Below are positions 57,301 through 63,300 of a stretch of DNA of 64,000 bases, piece after piece. Source of the stretch: Hetaerina americana. Its lineage: Eukaryota; Arthropoda; Insecta; Odonata; Calopterygidae. Location: the NCBI GenBank assembly GCA_022747635.1, contig JAKTNV010000041.1, positions 4,386,953 to 4,450,952 of the forward strand, in the 5' to 3' direction. The position numbers were made by a program, and so were the translations under genes. Under the pieces are notes generated by a model. The model ran no database searches. It had not been told where the DNA came from and was given only the letters and a program-made list of their open reading frames with translations. Position 1 is the first letter of the stretch. Each line of letters opens with the position of its first letter.

Positions 57301-60300
57301 TGGTTGCCGATGAAGTGGTTTTAATGCATGGCTTTCCTGAACATACCATTTCATTCCGCGAGCAATAGCTACACAAAAGAGAAATCAAAATAAATCAATT
57401 TAAACCAAAAAAACTTTGTAAATACGCTTGTTAAATTTTTCATTCAATTCAGTTTCCACTGGTGGCCTTACCAAGAATGGCAAGCATCCTCTTCAATTAT
57501 TTCTCCTTCAGAGTATCTCCTTGTGCCATTTATCAAGCATTCAATTTTGCAAGACTTGAGCGGCACACACTGCAAGTCTTCCAAACTGAGGTACACCTCC
57601 CCATCAGGACATTGCTTCCACTCGCATCCTTTGGAACCAAAATCATCTTTAAACATCTGATTCTCAAATATAAAAACTGAGTTCAATAAAAAAGAAATTC
57701 ACCCAATCCATCCTCCAAGCAGACGACAGGCCATGCTTTGAATGCCTTTCCCCCTTACATTGATTGCTCTGCATAAGATAGAGAGCAATTCGCAATGCCA
57801 CTCAGCCAAGAGGGCAGGGCAGTGTACTGCAATTTGCAAAAAGAGGGCTATCTGCTTTTTAGGTTTAATGATTGATGAAAGCTTAAACTGGAATAAACAT
57901 ATTAGGTATTTATGCAGTAAACTCTCCCAGAATTTCCTATGCCCTAAGAAACCTAGCAAAGGTTGTAGATCAGGCAGTTTTAAACACAGCCTACTTTGGT
58001 AATTTGCAATCTCAATTGTGTCATGCAATTATCTTTTGGGGCTCAAATTTCAAGTTAACAAAATATTCATCATGCAAAAAGAGAGTTATCAGATAAACGG
58101 CTAAAACTCCAAAGGAAGAAGGTGCATTTAAATACAGCATTCCTCTTCTTTGTTACAAAAAGGACCCCTTGTGCTGGCATTAAAATTTATTATCATTTAC
58201 CAGCAGGCATTAAAGATACCAACTCTTATCACGATCTTAAATCGAGGTTAAAATCTCTTCTAATCAAGAGTTGTTTTTATGACCTAAATGAATATCTTTT
58301 GTCAAGGTATGACAAGCTTTAACCATTTATTTTTCATTATAACCATGTGTGTATATTTTTTTTGTTTTTTATATGACACATCTTATATTTTACAATTTTG
58401 AAAGATGAAATAATAATAAAAGAGAAACAAATAAATTAATCTGCATCTCCCCTCCCTCCATAAGCCATGCCCCACAGGCTCTGAATATCAACAGAAATCA
58501 TGTGCAGCAATTTTTGAGTTTCCTAGAATTACTGCAGTAATACAGATAGGCCCAGCCCAAGACATAACCCTCCACCTCATGTCTATAATCCCCTGGCGGA
58601 GTTGGTCACTTGCATGGTGATTACTGTGCATGGCTACGCCTGGGTGAATTTGAAGTGGGTGGACTTTGGGCCGAATCAACCCTCCCAGAGGCGAGAGAGG
58701 AATGTTAAAGATAGAAAGAGACAATAGTGCACTGCTCTGAGTAATTGAGATCCAAGAATGATGAAGAAAGGATATAGGGATGCTAGTCAATATATAACTG
58801 AACACTCTAAAATATTAACCTTCAACACATGCATCCTCTTTGCACAGTTGGGTTGATTTTTTGCTGAAAACTTGATTGTCACATGTTTTCTTGGGACAAG
58901 TCTGCACACATGGGCTATAGTGAGAGCATGACTCATCACATTGCATAGCTGAAAAAGAAAAAATTAAAACTGTTTTCAGTCTGAAAATTAACATCCACAT
59001 CACTCATGAGTTGGCGCATTGTTTTTACTGCATAACTTTACCTCAAATTTCAGTGCAGTGATTGTTACAATATTAGAAATAATTCATTGGTCATAGAAGT
59101 TTGTAGATATGAAAACATAACGCAAGTCAAAATAATTAAGATACACAGTTACTCACTATCACAGATATGGTACATAAGAGGATACAATAAATAAAGCACA
59201 ATACACTAATGCCTTATATCATTGGCCATGTGAATACATGCTGGTAAACAAAAGGTCACCAAAATAATTACAAAGTATTGAATTCACAAAATTTTCTACG
59301 TGGAAAAGCCAAGTTGGTTATTTTTCAATTTCAATATGTATTAGGTCAGTATTAATGGTTGCTTGGGAGCTTTAGAAACCAGGAAAATATACAATCTAAT
59401 GTTCTCCTTGAGAGAATAGTGTGAGTTTTTGTTAGGTAGTTCTTATCCTATCCTTAAATAAAGTTATAATGCTGATACCCTTGACGTGGAGTGGTCATTT
59501 ACTGTCAATGGCAGAAGTTGTGTGAATTGGGATATAGCCACTGAGATAAAGTTCCTTTCTTGAGCAGTGTATGTTACTCTGTTGTCTGGAATAGTGGTGA
59601 TGATTCTTACTGTTAAACATAAATAAACTGAATGAAGATTTGGTGAATGTGACAGTTTATAAAGCTAAGATGCAAAGGAAAGTCAGGATGTCGTATTTTA
59701 CAAACCATGGTTTACAAGAAGTTCAATTGGAGATACCTGCAACTGTCCTCATTACCCTTTTTTGTTGCTTAAACATTCTGTCACTGTGGCATGATAGAAC
59801 ATTATCCCACATCTAATGGGGGAAAGGAAACATGCATAGTAAATAGTTAGTGGAATACTGGGACATAGGGCTCCATTTAAGATCTATAACCGGTAAATAT
59901 GGGAGTGTAGTTTTCTTTAGGTACACGGATGTAATTTTGATGCTGTTTGCTCAGTCAAGGGTTTCAGTGGTGGTAACACTAAGGGATTTCATGTCACTAC
60001 TGCAAGTGATCTGAAAAGGGTTTAAACTTGAGTGCAAGGTACTTGACCATTTTCTTACATGGATGAAAAAGAGCATAGAAAGTTTTGGACAGGTAAAATA
60101 ATCAGTTCAATGCAATTTATTTCGGAAGATCCAACTAAATATTTCAATTCTAGCCTTGTTTGCTTCAAATTTGATCTATGATTGTGTGGTTCATGTCATT
60201 TACATAATTACCAATTGATAATTATATACCTCGGATGATAGATCATTAGGGTAGAGGAGGAAGAAAAGTGGGCCAAGAATAGACATTCGAGGAATGTCCT

Positions 60301-63300
60301 CGGTGATGGTGAATGATTTGGCTGCACAATTATGTGTGCTCCATCAGTGTGGTAGTGTTTTAGCTCAATTTATCGAGATCTGTTAGTTGCAAAAGATAGA
60401 TAGGGGGATGGAAAACAACATGGGGGAGTGGGAGGGAAACCCTTGTTCATTCACTAGGGTTGCCTTGTTCATTGTATGAAGTACTATTTCTAGAGATTGA
60501 AGGGGGTCCAGTGGTCTTCCTTCTTCTTCAATGTAGATGGGAGTGGGAGAGAAATCACTCACTATTGTGGCTGCACTCCAGCTCATGTTACGCCCCCTTT
60601 CCCATCCCCATCCTGGCCCTTGGAGCCACAAAGAACACGCCCCTGCCGAGGGAGCAAAGATTGAAAGAAGAGCATGTGGAAAACAGTACTTCTCTTTCGC
60701 TAAATAAATGGGTTGCGTGTGAATTATTGTCGTGCTTTTGGCACATGGGTGACATTATCAGTTATCCTATGTCACTTGCGGTTCGAGACCGGTGGTGGTA
60801 AAGTGGATTTTGGTGAGGTGGTGTGGGGTGTCAGTGGTGATCATGAATTGTCACAATGTAGAACCTGAAACTATCATGTGTGGTGCTTGCCTTTCCCTGT
60901 CTCCTGTGTACACTGACCCTTTCACCAAACCAATCAGTCTTCACTTCCCACCCACCCCCCAACCCCTCTCCCTCTTTCCTCTCATCACTTGAAGATGAAG
61001 CAAAGTGATGGAACCCTAATTGTGTGAATAAAAATGTACAGTGGAAATCACAATTGTTAATCACCATTTCTATCTCAGTATCAAACTGATTGCTTCAAGT
61101 AAAAATATTACAATTTAGTGAATATATCAGTAAACTTTATATTCTATCATTCCAATTATTGCCAAATTTCACCTATGAACCAAAATAAATATTTGTGATA
61201 CTAGTTTTTAGGTACCCATATATAAATAATGTAAGAACACAAGTTATCCAGTTAAAACAAGCTTGCAGTGAAAACAATCTCACCGCTCAACTAAACAAAA
61301 TGCAAGTGCCATTATTATTACTGAAATAATAAACCTATCATTTAATATTGCTGAAATGCAGTGGGCTAACATTTCAACTGGCGATGTTAACAGCACCATC
61401 TAAATATGCATAATTAGCACGAGTGTTACACACATTCAACGATGCTGCAAAAACTTTCCTCGCTACCGAGGACTCTGCCATGCAAACAAAGAACAATAAT
61501 TCAAAGGTCAATTGATATGAGCGGTCAAAATTAAGCCTCAAGAATTATTTAACTGAAGATGGTAAAATTAATTGAAAATGCGCCAGCAACTGGTCAGGAA
61601 GAGAAGTCTTACGGCAAAGATGCTGTGTCCTCCACTTTATTGGAACTCCTCTTATGTTGCATTCATGAGCATAAGCTGCAATCGAAGTGCAGAGACACTC
61701 ACAATCGCCACCCATGTCACACCCACATGTGTCAAAGATGCACCTAAGAGTGAACAATAAGTTACTTCAATATTGAAAAATGTTCCTATGAAAAGATGAG
61801 AGGAATAAAAACAAGCAAAAACTGGAAATTCTAATATGTCTGCATATATGCACATTTAGGAAACCGTACAGAAAATCAGAATTGAGAAGTCAGGCATCAA
61901 ATTTTTCAATGTTATCCTTTTTCAGTTCTTTGACCCTTCTAACTGCCATTATGCCATCTGAAAAGCCCATTCTCTTCCTTCCACTTCCTTACCAACTACA
62001 TATTCACCACCCCACTATCACAGCACTCGACAGCCCACTAGCCCATACAAAATTTCCCCTATTCAATTAGTGATTTTTCTTAATGCTGCAATTAATAATC
62101 AACAAAACATTGGACACCCCCATGATTCGCCAAGTGTCTAATTTAGCAAGCTCACCTCAAAAGATCCCATGCTCTGCTCTATGATCTGAAACTATTAAAG
62201 TGGCCCTGAGTAAATGAGAAAACTTCTTCATAAAAATTAGGCAAGATCTTTTTCTCATTTGTGCAAATATTGATTAACTTGACCACAAGTATATTTAATT
62301 ATATGTCCTTGAAAGATAGCCTCTTGCCACAACCATTGAAAGAGGGCCAAGTGGCTCCATTTGTACCCTTGAGGCTAACAAAAATCATGCAACTAATAAT
62401 GGGCCAACGGATTTACTTTTAAAATGCTATTAATTATTCTAACAAATGTGGGTTGCATAGTCCAAAGGCAGAGCATTGGACGGGAAGCCCCAGTTTTGAT
62501 TCCCGGGCAAGCCTCTGTTGGCACCCAAGCTTTGTGATTTTTCAGGTACCAGATCTTTCTGGAAAACCATAATCGGTACAAAGAAAGGAACTGGCCCTCC
62601 TTATTACCATGCTTAAGTGTTAATATCACATGCCATCAGGCTTAGTACTGGGTGAACTCTACCATCACCTACCAAACCAACCCCAGGATTGATTACTGTG
62701 TTTATGGTTTTTTTCCTAACAAATACATTTTAATGAACACATAATATTTATAAAACAAAAAATTACAATCTGATTCTTCATGGATATATTGAAAGTGTTA
62801 TAATTTACACTTAAGCCCCCTTCCAATATCAAACTTCTCTTTGGTTTACCATGATATTTCACAAATAAGCATAGGGAAAAAACATACCTACAATAATTTA
62901 TCAATCAATACCAGTCAATACTTTTTCTGGCCAAAGATGACAGTAGATATTGCAGATTTTCTTGCCATGAAACTATGTAGAGACAGGCATATAACTATTC
63001 AGGTCAGCACAATTTAAAAAAAAACCTGTTATGTATGGTCATTTCAGATATCTCTGAGATAGCTAACAGAATGGAGATGAGATAGTTGTGTTCTACAGGG
63101 AGTTTATTCCCCACTAGTGATGTTACAGGGTTACATCCAAATTTCGTCCATCAGATAAATGAAACCATAAACACAGTAATCAACCCGAAGGTCGGTTTGA
63201 TAGGTGATGGTGGAGTTCACCCAGTACTAAGCCCAATGGCGTGTGAGAAATTCACACATCAGGGTAGGGGGGCCAGTTCCTTTCCATGTGCCAGTTATGG

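Noticed and set aside
57650..57662. Alternative acceptors for the TIL/VWC exon (AG at 57663 and 57657)
   Set aside because: Both would start in phase 0 whereas the preceding exon ends in phase 1; the acceptor before 57676 fits.
60383..60801. ORFs of 82 and 113 codons on opposite strands
   Set aside because: No recognisable domain and no matching splice phase with the host gene.
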